From Spirochaetaceae bacterium (lineage in GTDB: Bacteria; Spirochaetota; Spirochaetia; DSM-27196; PWMO01), in the NCBI GenBank assembly GCA_007693945.1, contig RECP01000049.1, positions 1 through 34,917 on the forward strand: a stretch of DNA of 34,917 bases, written 5' to 3'. The notes below the pieces were generated by a model. The model was not told where the DNA came from, did not search any database, and was given only the letters and a program-made list of their open reading frames with translations. This document shows positions 15,786 through 23,970 of the stretch, piece after piece (the stretch's first letter is position 1; each line of letters starts with the position of its first letter). Made by a program: the position numbers and the translations under genes.

Positions 15786-17297
15786 ATGCCGATACTCGTG
15801 TGTGTGAATGCCACTGAACGGTCGCCGTATGTTGATCTGAACATCGACAACGGCAGGTCTGCCTTGGATCTGCTGTGCAGCCGCATACAAGCTCTGCCGG
15901 ATACGGCGGGAGTGGTTGCGCTGGTCAGCCCGGAGGACCGGCGTGATCTGCCTGGCGGCTGGCAGCGGCTCGTGCTGGAGGACAAGGCCGGCAACGGTGA
16001 GCGGGCGCTGCTCGAAGCGCTGAGCAGAGCGCTGGAAGTCCATCCGGAGGTTGATCTGCTGCTCTACTGCGCGGTTGACGCCCCGTTTCTGGATGGCGAC
16101 CTGTGCAGCCGGATGACGGAACAGCATCGTCGCTACGCGGCGGAATACAGCTTTGCAGACGGCTATCCCGGCGGTCTGGCGCCCGAGCTGCTGGCTCCAA
16201 GCGTGCTGCCGCGGCTGTTGCAGCTGGTTTCCGATTGCGCGTCCGGTCTGCAACCGGCACGTGACGCGCTGTTTCAGATCATTCAGCGCGATATCAACAG
16301 TTTTGACATCGAGACCACTCTGAGCGACCACGACCTGCGTATGCTTCGCATCGAGCTCTACTGCAACAACCGGCGCAACTGGGTGCTCTGCAAACGGCTG
16401 CTTGAACGGGGCGCCGGCGGGGCCGCCGCAATTGTTGATGCGGTACGCTCGGACCAGCGCGTCTTGCGCACCCTGCCGGCATATGCCGTGCTCGACGTGG
16501 TAGAAGGCAGCACGCAGGACGTAGCCTACAGCCCGTACCGGCTGTTTGGTCCGGCCGGCAGGGGAAAACAGCGTGAAATGGCCGTCGCCGACGTGGGGCG
16601 GCTGGTGAAGGACCTGGAGCGGTTCTCTCCGGGATGTGTGGTCTCGTATGGTTTGTGGGGCGAGCCCGGGCTGCACAGCGATCCGGTTTCGCTGATCACG
16701 TCCAGCCGGCCGTGCCCGCTGGTAATAGAGACGTCGGCCGTCGGATGGAATCACTCTATGCTCGAGCGGGCCATCGACAGCGACCCGCAACGGGTCACGT
16801 GGATCGTGCACCTGGATGCGGTGGACGAGGAAGTCTATCGCAGCGTGCGCGGAGACGGCTTTGCAGAGGCGATGCGCGTCACGGAACTGCTGCTGCAGCG
16901 CGTTCCCGAGCGCGTCTATGTGCAAACCGTCCGTTATCGTGACGTGGAACAACATACCGAGCCGTTCTACCGCTACTGGAAGGAACGAACGGACAATGTC
17001 ATCGTGCAGAAGTACGATCACTTCTGCGGGGTGCTGGAGGACAAACGGATCAGTGACATCTCTCCGGTGACCCGGTTTGCATGCTGGCATCTCAGACGCG
17101 ACCTGACGGTGTTGGTAGACGGCAGCGTTCCAATGTGCCGCGAGGACATCTACGCAAAGCACGTGGCGGGGAACGTACTGAACAGCGGTGTGGAAGCGGT
17201 CTGGGGCGCGCTTGAACCGTATCACGATCAGCATGTTAAGGGAGATTACCCGTCGCTGTGTCGGAATTGTGATGAATACTACACCTTCAACTTCTGA
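15786..17297 (+). CDS. Spiro-SPASM protein: NTP-transferase-like N-terminus, cysteine-free radical-SAM barrel, SPASM domain
   Basis: The 503-residue protein has three parts. About 1-200 looks like a GT-A nucleotidyltransferase fold, with LLYCAVDAPFLDGDL in place of the usual Asp motif. About 230-430 resembles a radical-SAM barrel: it keeps SYGLWGEPGLH (the GEP motif) and IVHLDAVDEEVYRSVRGDGF (the family's DG...Y..IRG segment). Where CX3CX2C should stand it reads STQDVAYSP, so the cluster cysteines align with Ser, Val and Ser. About 430-503 is a SPASM-type cysteine domain: CWHL, then VPMCRED and CRNCDEYYTF. Families of this kind are, to my knowledge, restricted to spirochaetes and have no assigned reaction. 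It is first in an overlapping operon of glycan-type genes. I infer a non-radical, possibly structural or transferase role. Family assignment is firm; function is not. Confidence 0.8.
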   Translation: MPILVCVNATERSPYVDLNIDNGRSALDLLCSRIQALPDTAGVVALVSPEDRRDLPGGWQRLVLEDKAGNGERALLEALSRALEVHPEVDLLLYCAVDAPFLDGDLCSRMTEQHRRYAAEYSFADGYPGGLAPELLAPSVLPRLLQLVSDCASGLQPARDALFQIIQRDINSFDIETTLSDHDLRMLRIELYCNNRRNWVLCKRLLERGAGGAAAIVDAVRSDQRVLRTLPAYAVLDVVEGSTQDVAYSPYRLFGPAGRGKQREMAVADVGRLVKDLERFSPGCVVSYGLWGEPGLHSDPVSLITSSRPCPLVIETSAVGWNHSMLERAIDSDPQRVTWIVHLDAVDEEVYRSVRGDGFAEAMRVTELLLQRVPERVYVQTVRYRDVEQHTEPFYRYWKERTDNVIVQKYDHFCGVLEDKRISDISPVTRFACWHLRRDLTVLVDGSVPMCREDIYAKHVAGNVLNSGVEAVWGALEPYHDQHVKGDYPSLCRNCDEYYTFNF

Positions 17298-18225
17298 CAG
17301 ACCGTATACCGTGGTCGGTGGTCAGCGTGTCGAGCGCGCCGTGGGCACCGGGCGCAACAGCTCGTTGATCGTACTGCATCGCGGCGGAAAGTATCGCCGC
17401 TTTGAGCTCTTCGACGAGTTGCAGCGGTCGGGGTTTGAGGACGTGCTGTCGCTTGAGCCGCACAGCAACACGTACGACGTCGAGGCGCTGTCGCGGCAGT
17501 ACGGCGGCGTCCGTTTTCTGATCCCTCATCAGAGACTCTCGATCGGTGCACAGGTCAACATCGGTATGCAGGAGGCTCTCGGGAAGCTGGTATGTGTGAT
17601 CTGGAACGATATGGAACTCGATCGCAACGGTGCCGCGACTGCCGTGCGGCTGGCGGATGAAACGGACGCGCTCTGTATTGTACCGATGATGCGGTCCGAG
17701 AGAGGCGGGACCATTCCAACGATCGCCGCGCCGGCGATTCACGGAGGCAGACTGCGCATACTGACGCTGGGACCGTTGCACGACGGGATGCCCGGCCTCT
17801 ATCCGGTGGACTACGTCGGGCTCTACCGGCGCAAACGCTTCATCGGGATAGGCGGCTATGATCCCCTGATCAGTGGCTCTTACTGGCAGAAGATCGATTT
17901 CGGCCTGCGTGCCCATATGTGGGGCGAACAGATTGTCTACCATGGCGGATTGCGCCTGATCAGCCACGGGGGACCGGAACCCGAGAACACCACGCCGGAT
18001 GAGAGCTATCGCCGCTTCTATCTCAAGAACCTGTCGGTGCGATTCCGCGGCGACCAGGGATGTCTGCCGACATCGCGTTTCCCGGCATTCTTTCTCAAGA
18101 CCGGGGGCGGCTTGTTTTCTTCCTGGGCTCTGTTTCGCTCGGTACAGCAGTGGGTGTTCGACAACCGTTACCGTTTTGTGCAGGATTCGCGCAGGGTCAC
18201 CGAGTTGTGGGAGATCGATGAATGA
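17272..18225 (+). CDS. Family 2-like glycosyltransferase
   Basis: ATG 17272 is chosen because GGA lies about eight bases upstream and the protein then starts MNTTPSTSDRPYTVVGGQR; the frame is open further upstream but overlaps the spiro-SPASM gene. The 317-residue product shows a GT-A pattern: NSSLIVLHRGGKYRRFELFDEL, then NIGMQEALGKLVCVIWNDMELD, where NDMELD supplies the metal-binding acidic motif, and later FIGIGGYDPLISGSYWQKIDFGLRAHMWG, typical of the acceptor region of family 2 enzymes. No membrane helix is evident, so it is probably cytoplasmic or peripheral. It overlaps the upstream gene by 26 bases and the downstream cytidylyltransferase by four, supporting a common pathway. Donor and acceptor are unknown. 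Confidence 0.8.
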   Translation: MNTTPSTSDRPYTVVGGQRVERAVGTGRNSSLIVLHRGGKYRRFELFDELQRSGFEDVLSLEPHSNTYDVEALSRQYGGVRFLIPHQRLSIGAQVNIGMQEALGKLVCVIWNDMELDRNGAATAVRLADETDALCIVPMMRSERGGTIPTIAAPAIHGGRLRILTLGPLHDGMPGLYPVDYVGLYRRKRFIGIGGYDPLISGSYWQKIDFGLRAHMWGEQIVYHGGLRLISHGGPEPENTTPDESYRRFYLKNLSVRFRGDQGCLPTSRFPAFFLKTGGGLFSSWALFRSVQQWVFDNRYRFVQDSRRVTELWEIDE

Positions 18226-18911
18226 TCGGCGTTCTGATTCAGGTGAGACTCGGTTCCAGCCGTCTGAAGCGCAAGGCGCTGCTGCCGCTTGCGGGCCGCA
18301 GCGTCATTGAGCACTCGATGGTCGCGCTGCGCGCTGTCGAGGCGGACTTGTTTGCGCTTGTAACCGACCATGTCAGCGCGCCGCAGCTGCAGCAGGCAGC
18401 TGACGGCTGCGGTTATCGCCTGTTTGCCGGCGATGCAGAGGACGTGTTGCAACGCTACATCGATGCCGCGACCAGCTTCGGTGTGCGCACTATCATCAGG
18501 TCGTGCGGTGACAACCCGGCGGTCAGCGGGCCGCTGGCGCAGTCATTGCTTGCGGCACACCGCGCAAGCGGGGCCGCCCTGAGCGGCTATGACGATCTGC
18601 CGCTGGGCTGCGGGGTCGAGATTGTGGAGCGTGACGCGCTTGAGACGGCACGGGACCGCAGCGATGATCCGTACGATCACGAACACGTAACGGCGTTCTT
18701 CTATCGCCATCGTGACCAGTTTGACGTCTGGCGTAAGCCGGCCCCTGCCGCGTATCGCGCACCGCAGGTGCGGGTAACCCTCGATACCGAACGAGACTAT
18801 CAGTTGCTGAGCGAGCTGTACGCCGCGCGCTATCGCGGTAATCCGCTCGCCGTGGAGGAGATTATCGACTGGTGGCACACCAGCGTGGCAGCGCGTGAGG
18901 CGGCGCGTTGA
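18222..18911 (+). CDS. SpsF/CMP-sugar cytidylyltransferase-like protein
   Basis: The 229-residue protein starts at an ATG that overlaps the previous stop (ATGA). Its N-terminus IGVLIQVRLGSSRLKRKALLPLAGRSVIEH is the nucleotide-binding motif of the CMP-KDO/CMP-nonulosonate/SpsF cytidylyltransferase group. RSCGDNPAVSGPL is the expected second motif and VTLDTERDYQLL near the end is the conserved terminal one. Enzymes of this group activate acidic nine-carbon or eight-carbon sugars with CTP. Within SpsF-type members the true substrate is often unknown. Its position between a glycosyltransferase and a PseG-like gene supports nonulosonate-type sugar activation. Cytoplasmic. Confidence 0.85.
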   Translation: MIGVLIQVRLGSSRLKRKALLPLAGRSVIEHSMVALRAVEADLFALVTDHVSAPQLQQAADGCGYRLFAGDAEDVLQRYIDAATSFGVRTIIRSCGDNPAVSGPLAQSLLAAHRASGAALSGYDDLPLGCGVEIVERDALETARDRSDDPYDHEHVTAFFYRHRDQFDVWRKPAPAAYRAPQVRVTLDTERDYQLLSELYAARYRGNPLAVEEIIDWWHTSVAAREAAR

Positions 18912-20677
18912 TGGCCGGCATCCTGTTTGTGCCGGAAACAACGCCCGGTGCCGGCACCGGGCATCTGCGCCGCTGTATCGACCTCTGCAAACGCTTTGCG
19001 CCGCGTGCGGCGGTATACCTGCCGTCGGATGCACGCTCCGAGCTGGTGCAATCGGTGGTCGATGAACTCGGATCGCGTGCGGTCATACGATCTACGCAGA
19101 CTTTCAGTGACTACCGGGCCATCGTTCTCGACCGTCCGGTAGTGCAGCGGCGCGAGTTCATTCCGTGGCTGCGGCATTCGATCGTGATCGGCCTTGATGC
19201 GGGCGGCAATGGCCGCGACCACTGCAGTTATACGATTGACGTAATCCCGCGCCTGCGCGACAACGAGAAGGTGAACGTCAGGGACATCGGGCTGCTGGAA
19301 CTTCCGCGCGCGGTACGCGCCAGTGTCGTTACCCGGTACACCAAGGCGTTGGTCACCTTCGGTGGCGAGGATCCCCGGAACCTTACGCCGAAGATGGTCG
19401 CGGCGCTGCTGCGCAGCGGTGAGTTCGAGCGTCAGAACATCACCGTGGTTCGCGGACCACTGGCGCGCTGGAAGGTGTCCGACGAGCTGCGGGTGCTGGA
19501 GCGTCCCTCAAACTTGAAGGATGTACTCAAGGAGTTCGATATCGTCTTTACCTCGTTCGGCCTGACCGCCTTTGAGGCCGCCGCCGCCGGTGCAACAGTT
19601 GTGTTGCTCAACCCGACGCGGTATCACGCGCGCCTCTCGCGGCGCGTGGGGTTTGCGGATATCGGAGTGGGAACGCCGCGCATCAGGAAGATACGAGCGC
19701 TGCTGCAGGATTCGGACCTGGGCCGGCGCTGCGCTCGGCTGACCGTGACTTCCAGCCGCCGTGAACTCGCAGATCTGCTGCATACCGTATCGCGCGTACG
19801 GCACTGGGGATGCCCGGTCTGCCGCCGAACGGGTAACCCGGCCATATTGCGTGATCCCGCGCGCAGTTTCTTTCGCTGCACGGGTTGTGGAATGGTCTAC
19901 CGTGAAGCGTTTATGGACAGCGGGATCCGCTATGATGAGGGCTACTTCTGCGAGGAGTACCGCCGGCAGTACGGCAGAACCTACCTGGATGACTACAACG
20001 CCATCCGGGAAACGGGCATGCGGCGCGCGACGCGCATGGCCGCGATGCTCGGACGGCACAAGAGGAAGCGTGCTGAACGGCAACCGGCCGATCTGCTGGA
20101 TGTCGGTTGTGCCTACGGGCCGTTTCTGGACGCGGCGCATCAGAAGACGTTTCGCGTCGTCGGTCTGGACGTGGCGCGGGTTGCAGTGCGCTACGTGCGC
20201 CACGAACTGCGTTTTGCGGTAGTTGAAGGATCGGTTGAGGATCGTACGGTGCGCGAACGGTGGCAACCGCAGACACTCGACGCTCTCAGTATGTGGTACG
20301 TTATCGAACACCTGCAAGATCTGCGTTGGGTGCTGCGATGGGTATCAACGGTGCTGCGTGACGGCGGCGTGTTCGCGTTCTCGACTCCCAACGGAGCCGG
20401 CATCTCCGGGCTCCTTCACAAGCGCCGTCTTCTGCGCAACAGCCCGGCCGACCACGTAACCGTGTGGACACCGCGCACCGCGCGCCGGGTTCTGCGGCGA
20501 TTCGGCTTGCGCGCGGTACGCGTTGTTGTGACCGGGCACCACCCCGAGCGCTTTCCCGGCTGTAGCGCGGTTAAGCCGGGCAGCGCGCTCTATCGGCTGC
20601 TCCATGGCGCCAGCCGTGTGCTGCGCCTCGGGGATACCTTTGAAGTCTACGCGCGCAGGATGCCTGCGAAACGATGA
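18911..20677 (+). CDS. Fusion: PseG-like hydrolase, zinc ribbon, SAM-dependent methyltransferase
   Basis: The 588-residue product uses ATG 18911, which overlaps the previous stop (TGATG); a TTG at 18908 is an alternative. Residues 1-300 resemble PseG, the hydrolase removing UDP in pseudaminic acid synthesis: PGAGTGHLRRCIDL keeps the His of the glycine loop, ALVTFGGEDPRN matches the second domain start, and FTSFGLTAFEAAAAGATVV matches the UDP-binding segment. About 305-330 is a zinc ribbon (CPVC ... CTGC). About 335-588 is a class I methyltransferase with LLDVGCAYGPFLDAA as the SAM loop, then ALSMWYVIEHLQDLRWVL and GGVFAFSTPNG. The ribbon-plus-methyltransferase part resembles the C-methyltransferases of sugar pathways. 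The product may release and methylate a sugar in one polypeptide; the order is inferred. Confidence 0.8.
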   Translation: MAGILFVPETTPGAGTGHLRRCIDLCKRFAPRAAVYLPSDARSELVQSVVDELGSRAVIRSTQTFSDYRAIVLDRPVVQRREFIPWLRHSIVIGLDAGGNGRDHCSYTIDVIPRLRDNEKVNVRDIGLLELPRAVRASVVTRYTKALVTFGGEDPRNLTPKMVAALLRSGEFERQNITVVRGPLARWKVSDELRVLERPSNLKDVLKEFDIVFTSFGLTAFEAAAAGATVVLLNPTRYHARLSRRVGFADIGVGTPRIRKIRALLQDSDLGRRCARLTVTSSRRELADLLHTVSRVRHWGCPVCRRTGNPAILRDPARSFFRCTGCGMVYREAFMDSGIRYDEGYFCEEYRRQYGRTYLDDYNAIRETGMRRATRMAAMLGRHKRKRAERQPADLLDVGCAYGPFLDAAHQKTFRVVGLDVARVAVRYVRHELRFAVVEGSVEDRTVRERWQPQTLDALSMWYVIEHLQDLRWVLRWVSTVLRDGGVFAFSTPNGAGISGLLHKRRLLRNSPADHVTVWTPRTARRVLRRFGLRAVRVVVTGHHPERFPGCSAVKPGSALYRLLHGASRVLRLGDTFEVYARRMPAKR

Positions 20678-22269
20678 AACGGCAACCGCATCTGCTGATC
20701 CTCGGTGCCGGCGTGATGCAGCTTCCGGCGCTGCGCCTGGCCAGACAACAGGGCTGGTACGTGCTCGCCGCGGACGCCGACAGTCAGGCTCCCGGCGTCG
20801 CGCTTGCCGACCGCTTTGTGCACATCGATCTGCGCGACCGGCAGGCGCTGCTGAGCTTTGCCCGCGGTTTGCGTCGGCGGTCCGGTCTCGACGGCGTGTT
20901 CACCGCCGGAACCGATTTCTCGACTTCGGTAGCGTGGGTTGCCGAGGGGTTAGGGCTTCCCGGGGTAGATTACCAGACTGCGCTCAACGCCAGTGATAAG
21001 CAGCGGATGCGAACGGTTCTGGCTGCAGCCGGGGTTCCATCGCCGCGTTTCTGTGCTCTGGATGACGTGCCGGATGGGCGCGTAACGCAGCAGGTTGTGG
21101 CGAAGACCGGAATACCGGCGGTTGTAAAGCCGGTTGATAGTATGGGTGCGCGCGGCGTGCTGCGCGTAGAGCGCATCGAGCACTTAGCGGCCGCGGTCTC
21201 CGAGGCGCTGGCCTACAGTGCCAGACGCCGCGTGGTGGTGGAGCAGTTTGTCACGGGATCCGAGTTCAGCATCGACGCCGTTGTGTGGAACGGAGTGCTG
21301 CATATGTGCGGCGTGGCCGATCGGGACATCCGGTTTGCGCCGTACTTTGTAGAAGTCGGGCACACGATGCCAACCAGCGTTGAGGGCCAGGCGCTGCAGA
21401 ATGTGGTCGACGTCTTTACTCGTGCGGTGGCCGCACTCGGGATCCGCAACGGCGCTGCCAAAGGCGACGTCTTTCTGGGTCCGCAGGGACCGATAATCGG
21501 CGAGATAGCGGCGCGGCTCTCCGGAGGTTATATGTCCGGGTGGACGTACCCGCTGGCCAGCGGGGTAGAGCCGACTCTGGCCGCGATGCGGATCGCTCTT
21601 GGAATGGAGCCCGGAGACCTCGAGCCCCGACGGCAGCGGGTCAGTGTTGAACGCGCGATCATCTCGATTCCCGGGATCGTGCGTTCGATCAGCGGCTTCA
21701 AGCGCGCCCGGCGCGCTTGCTATGTGGCGGAGGTGTTCCAGCGCTGCGAGGTTGGTCACAGGGTGGTGTTTCCGCGTAACAACGTTGAGAAGTGCGGCAA
21801 CATCATCTGTTGTGCCGATGTGCACGCTGACGCACGCGAAGCGGCGCTGGCCGCCGTATCCGAGATAGAGATCGGGCTTGAGCCCGGAGATCCGGAGACC
21901 ATCGCGTTTCTGTTCGGTAACGGGGACCGTGCCGGCCTTGCGGCCTACCCGGAGTTGATGCGTGCGGTTATTGATCAAGGCCGTGCAGCGGGTCGGCGGC
22001 GGCAATCCCGGCACAGCGGCCCAATCGACGCTGTCGACGCTGCGCAACGTGACTGGAACGGCCGAAGCCTGCAGCGGACGCTGGAAACGCTCGATCCGCA
22101 ACGGTGTATGAAACAGACTCCGGTCATAAAGGATCTGAGGCCGGCAGACACCGACCGTGTGCGCCGGCTATTCTGGCGCGCGCTGGCAAAAGGCGGACTT
22201 CAGGGCGGGCGGTTTCTTCTCGATACTATAAAAGAGATACCGACGTGGCGTGAGAGGTTGCCCGCTTGA
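20674..22269 (+). CDS. ATP-grasp carboxylate-amine ligase family protein
   Basis: The 531-residue product starts at an ATG overlapping the preceding stop (ATGA). The N-terminal part HLLILGAGVMQLPALRLARQQGWYVLAADAD is the PurK/CarB-like pre-ATP-grasp Rossmann segment. The ATP-grasp core shows TGIPAVVKPVDSMGARGVLRV, VVEQFVTGSEFSIDAVV and IIGEIAARLSGGYMSGWTYP, matching the ATP- and Mg-binding motifs. Such enzymes form amide or peptide-like bonds through an acyl-phosphate. The C-terminal region beyond about residue 430 is extra; its last 90 residues are charged and not recognisable. In this operon it could attach an amino acid or amine to the sugar, or act on the cell-envelope product; neither is proven. 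Confidence 0.8.
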   Translation: MKRQPHLLILGAGVMQLPALRLARQQGWYVLAADADSQAPGVALADRFVHIDLRDRQALLSFARGLRRRSGLDGVFTAGTDFSTSVAWVAEGLGLPGVDYQTALNASDKQRMRTVLAAAGVPSPRFCALDDVPDGRVTQQVVAKTGIPAVVKPVDSMGARGVLRVERIEHLAAAVSEALAYSARRRVVVEQFVTGSEFSIDAVVWNGVLHMCGVADRDIRFAPYFVEVGHTMPTSVEGQALQNVVDVFTRAVAALGIRNGAAKGDVFLGPQGPIIGEIAARLSGGYMSGWTYPLASGVEPTLAAMRIALGMEPGDLEPRRQRVSVERAIISIPGIVRSISGFKRARRACYVAEVFQRCEVGHRVVFPRNNVEKCGNIICCADVHADAREAALAAVSEIEIGLEPGDPETIAFLFGNGDRAGLAAYPELMRAVIDQGRAAGRRRQSRHSGPIDAVDAAQRDWNGRSLQRTLETLDPQRCMKQTPVIKDLRPADTDRVRRLFWRALAKGGLQGGRFLLDTIKEIPTWRERLPA

Positions 22270-23288
22270 TAAAGAAAGCCGTATTTGTTCTGTTGCTGAA
22301 ACTCCTGATAGTGGCAGCTGCCGGTGCCGCTGACGGACGCGTTTCTGTGGAGGAAATCATCGCTTCCAGCGGGGCGCGGCTGCAGTGGGACGCGGCGCGG
22401 CAGAAAGGTACCCTCTGGAAGGGCTTTGCGCGTGTCACCTTTCGTGCGGGCCGCGATTATGCGGTCGCTGACAGCCGGGAGATCATCGCGGTGAGCACCG
22501 CCAACGGGCCTGACGGGCGCCTGACCTTTGATGCGGCCGGCGCCGAGCAGATCCTGGCACGGCTGCTGCCCGACGACGGCCGCCAGCAGCGCAGAATAGC
22601 CGCCGTATTCATCGATCCGGGACACGGGGGGCGCGACCCCGGCACAATCGGGCGACACATGAACGGCGGCGAGCTCATGGAGATCCAGGAGAAAGACATC
22701 GTGCTCGATGTTTCCCATCGTGTTCGAGATCTTCTGCAGGTTTCGTTTCCGGACCGCGAAATCGTGATGTCGCGTGAGAACGACGCCTATCTCACACTGG
22801 AGCAGCGAACGGACCTGGCCAACGCAATCGAAACGGGCAAGAATGAAAGCGTGCTGTTTGTATCGATTCATGCCAATGCGTCGCTGAACAGTCGCGCCAC
22901 AGGGTTTGAAGTCTGGTACCTTACCCCGGAGTTCCGCCGTCCCGATCTGCTCGATCCGGAGCGGATCGGCGTTTCGGACATCGAGGTACTGTCTATTCTG
23001 AACACGATGCGCGAAGAAGAGATCACGATCGAGAGCGTGCTGCTTGCGCGCAGCATTCTCTCCGGAATGTATGCCGAAGTCGGGAATCACTCACCCAGCC
23101 GTGGTTTGAAGAAAGAGGCGTGGTACGTGGTTCGCGAGGCCAGGATGCCGTCGGTGCTGGTGGAACTGGGGTTTGTGACCAACCGCGAAGAGGCGCGGCG
23201 GCTGTCCGATGAACACTACTTGCAAAGACTGGCACAGGGTATCTATAATGGCATCGTTCAGTTCATTGCCGGATTTGAAGACCGATAA
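22266..23288 (+). CDS. N-acetylmuramoyl-L-alanine amidase (Amidase_3)
   Basis: The 340-residue product starts at TTG 22266, which overlaps the previous stop (TTGA). A signal peptide (KAVFVLLLKLLIVAAAGAAD) is followed by a small N-terminal domain of about 90 residues that resembles a stalk-type domain of copper amine oxidase N-domain or AMIN type. The catalytic domain has the expected zinc-ligand motifs: VFIDPGHGGRDPGTIG (about residue 120), the glutamate in EIQEKDIVLDV, VSIHANAS, and the catalytic VELGFVTN. It cleaves the bond between MurNAc and the stem peptide in the periplasm, for cell separation or opening the wall for flagella. It links the glycan operon to GerMN and flaA. Confidence 0.9.
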   Translation: MIKKAVFVLLLKLLIVAAAGAADGRVSVEEIIASSGARLQWDAARQKGTLWKGFARVTFRAGRDYAVADSREIIAVSTANGPDGRLTFDAAGAEQILARLLPDDGRQQRRIAAVFIDPGHGGRDPGTIGRHMNGGELMEIQEKDIVLDVSHRVRDLLQVSFPDREIVMSRENDAYLTLEQRTDLANAIETGKNESVLFVSIHANASLNSRATGFEVWYLTPEFRRPDLLDPERIGVSDIEVLSILNTMREEEITIESVLLARSILSGMYAEVGNHSPSRGLKKEAWYVVREARMPSVLVELGFVTNREEARRLSDEHYLQRLAQGIYNGIVQFIAGFEDR

Positions 23289-23318
23289 CTGAAACCATCG
23301 ATCAAGGAAAGCCGAAGA

Positions 23319-23795
23319 GTGAGTTTTGCCAAGAACAGACCGATGATCGTCGGTCTGGTACTGCTGGGTGTGGCGTTTGCTGTATCGTTGACGTGGATGC
23401 TGATGACCAACAGCCACAGGGCGCAGCGTATCCTGTTTTTTCCCGGACAGATCGATACCCGTCTTCAGGGCGAAGTGCGCGTGGTTCCGCGCTACGGCAA
23501 TACGGAAGACGATGTCAAAGTGCTGGTCAAGGAAGTTATCCTTGGCCCGGCCGACCTCTCGCGGACTCGGGTGGTTGCCAGAGAAACAGAGGTGCGGGCA
23601 CTGCTGGTGCGAGGTAGAACCGTCTATATCGACCTTGATCCCCGGGCAATGTTTCTGCAGGAGCAATTGAGTCTCAACCTCGAGGAGGCGTTTGCCGCCA
23701 TCCGCCGGACCATCGGTTACAACTTCCACCGCATACAGGACGTCGTCATAACCGTAGACGGGCAGCTCCCGTGGCAGCCCCACTTCGAGATCTAG
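23319..23795 (+). CDS. Membrane-anchored GerMN domain protein
   Basis: The 158-residue protein starts at GTG 23319. An N-terminal helix (MIVGLVLLGVAFAVSLTWML) anchors it. The remainder shows GerMN features: LFFPGQIDTRLQGEVRVV, VLVKEVILGPADLSRTRVV, TEVRALLVRGRTVYIDLDPRAM, and the closing RIQDVVITVDGQLPW. GerMN domains are named after the spore protein GerM and also occur in non-sporulating bacteria, often beside amidases. The role is periplasmic and cell-wall related. It lies 30 bases after the amidase gene and is probably in the same operon. Confidence 0.8.
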   Translation: MSFAKNRPMIVGLVLLGVAFAVSLTWMLMTNSHRAQRILFFPGQIDTRLQGEVRVVPRYGNTEDDVKVLVKEVILGPADLSRTRVVARETEVRALLVRGRTVYIDLDPRAMFLQEQLSLNLEEAFAAIRRTIGYNFHRIQDVVITVDGQLPWQPHFEI

Positions 23796-23888
23796 CGCGC
23801 CTTCGTCCGTCCGGACGACGCCGCTTGTATCGAGTGTATCGAACAGGTGCCGCGACCGGGCACCCCGTCCCAAAAAAGAGAAAACGCA

Positions 23889-23916
23889 TTGACAAATGGG
23901 TTTGCATTCATATACT
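23889..23916 (+). promoter_or_regulatory. flaA promoter (sigma70-like)
   Basis: TTGACA at 23889-23894 and TATACT at 23911-23916 are separated by 16 bases, a near-consensus pair. The predicted transcript start is near 23923, giving a leader of about 48 bases with the Shine-Dalgarno site at 23959-23964. No sigma28-type boxes were seen. Confidence 0.7.
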
Positions 23917-23958
23917 TAGGAGTGGTGCGCTTTTGAGAAAACTACCGCTTTTGTAGAA

Positions 23959-23964
23959 AAGGAG
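23959..23964 (+). promoter_or_regulatory. flaA ribosome binding site
   Basis: AAGGAG lies six bases before the ATG at 23971. It is one of the strongest Shine-Dalgarno sites in the window and fits a highly expressed structural protein. Confidence 0.75.
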
Positions 23965-23970
23965 CATGGA

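Noticed and set aside
15744..17234. Reverse-strand open frame of 496 codons opposite the spiro-SPASM gene
   Set aside because: Composition is His/Gln/Arg-rich without motifs, and the forward strand has recognisable SPASM and barrel motifs.
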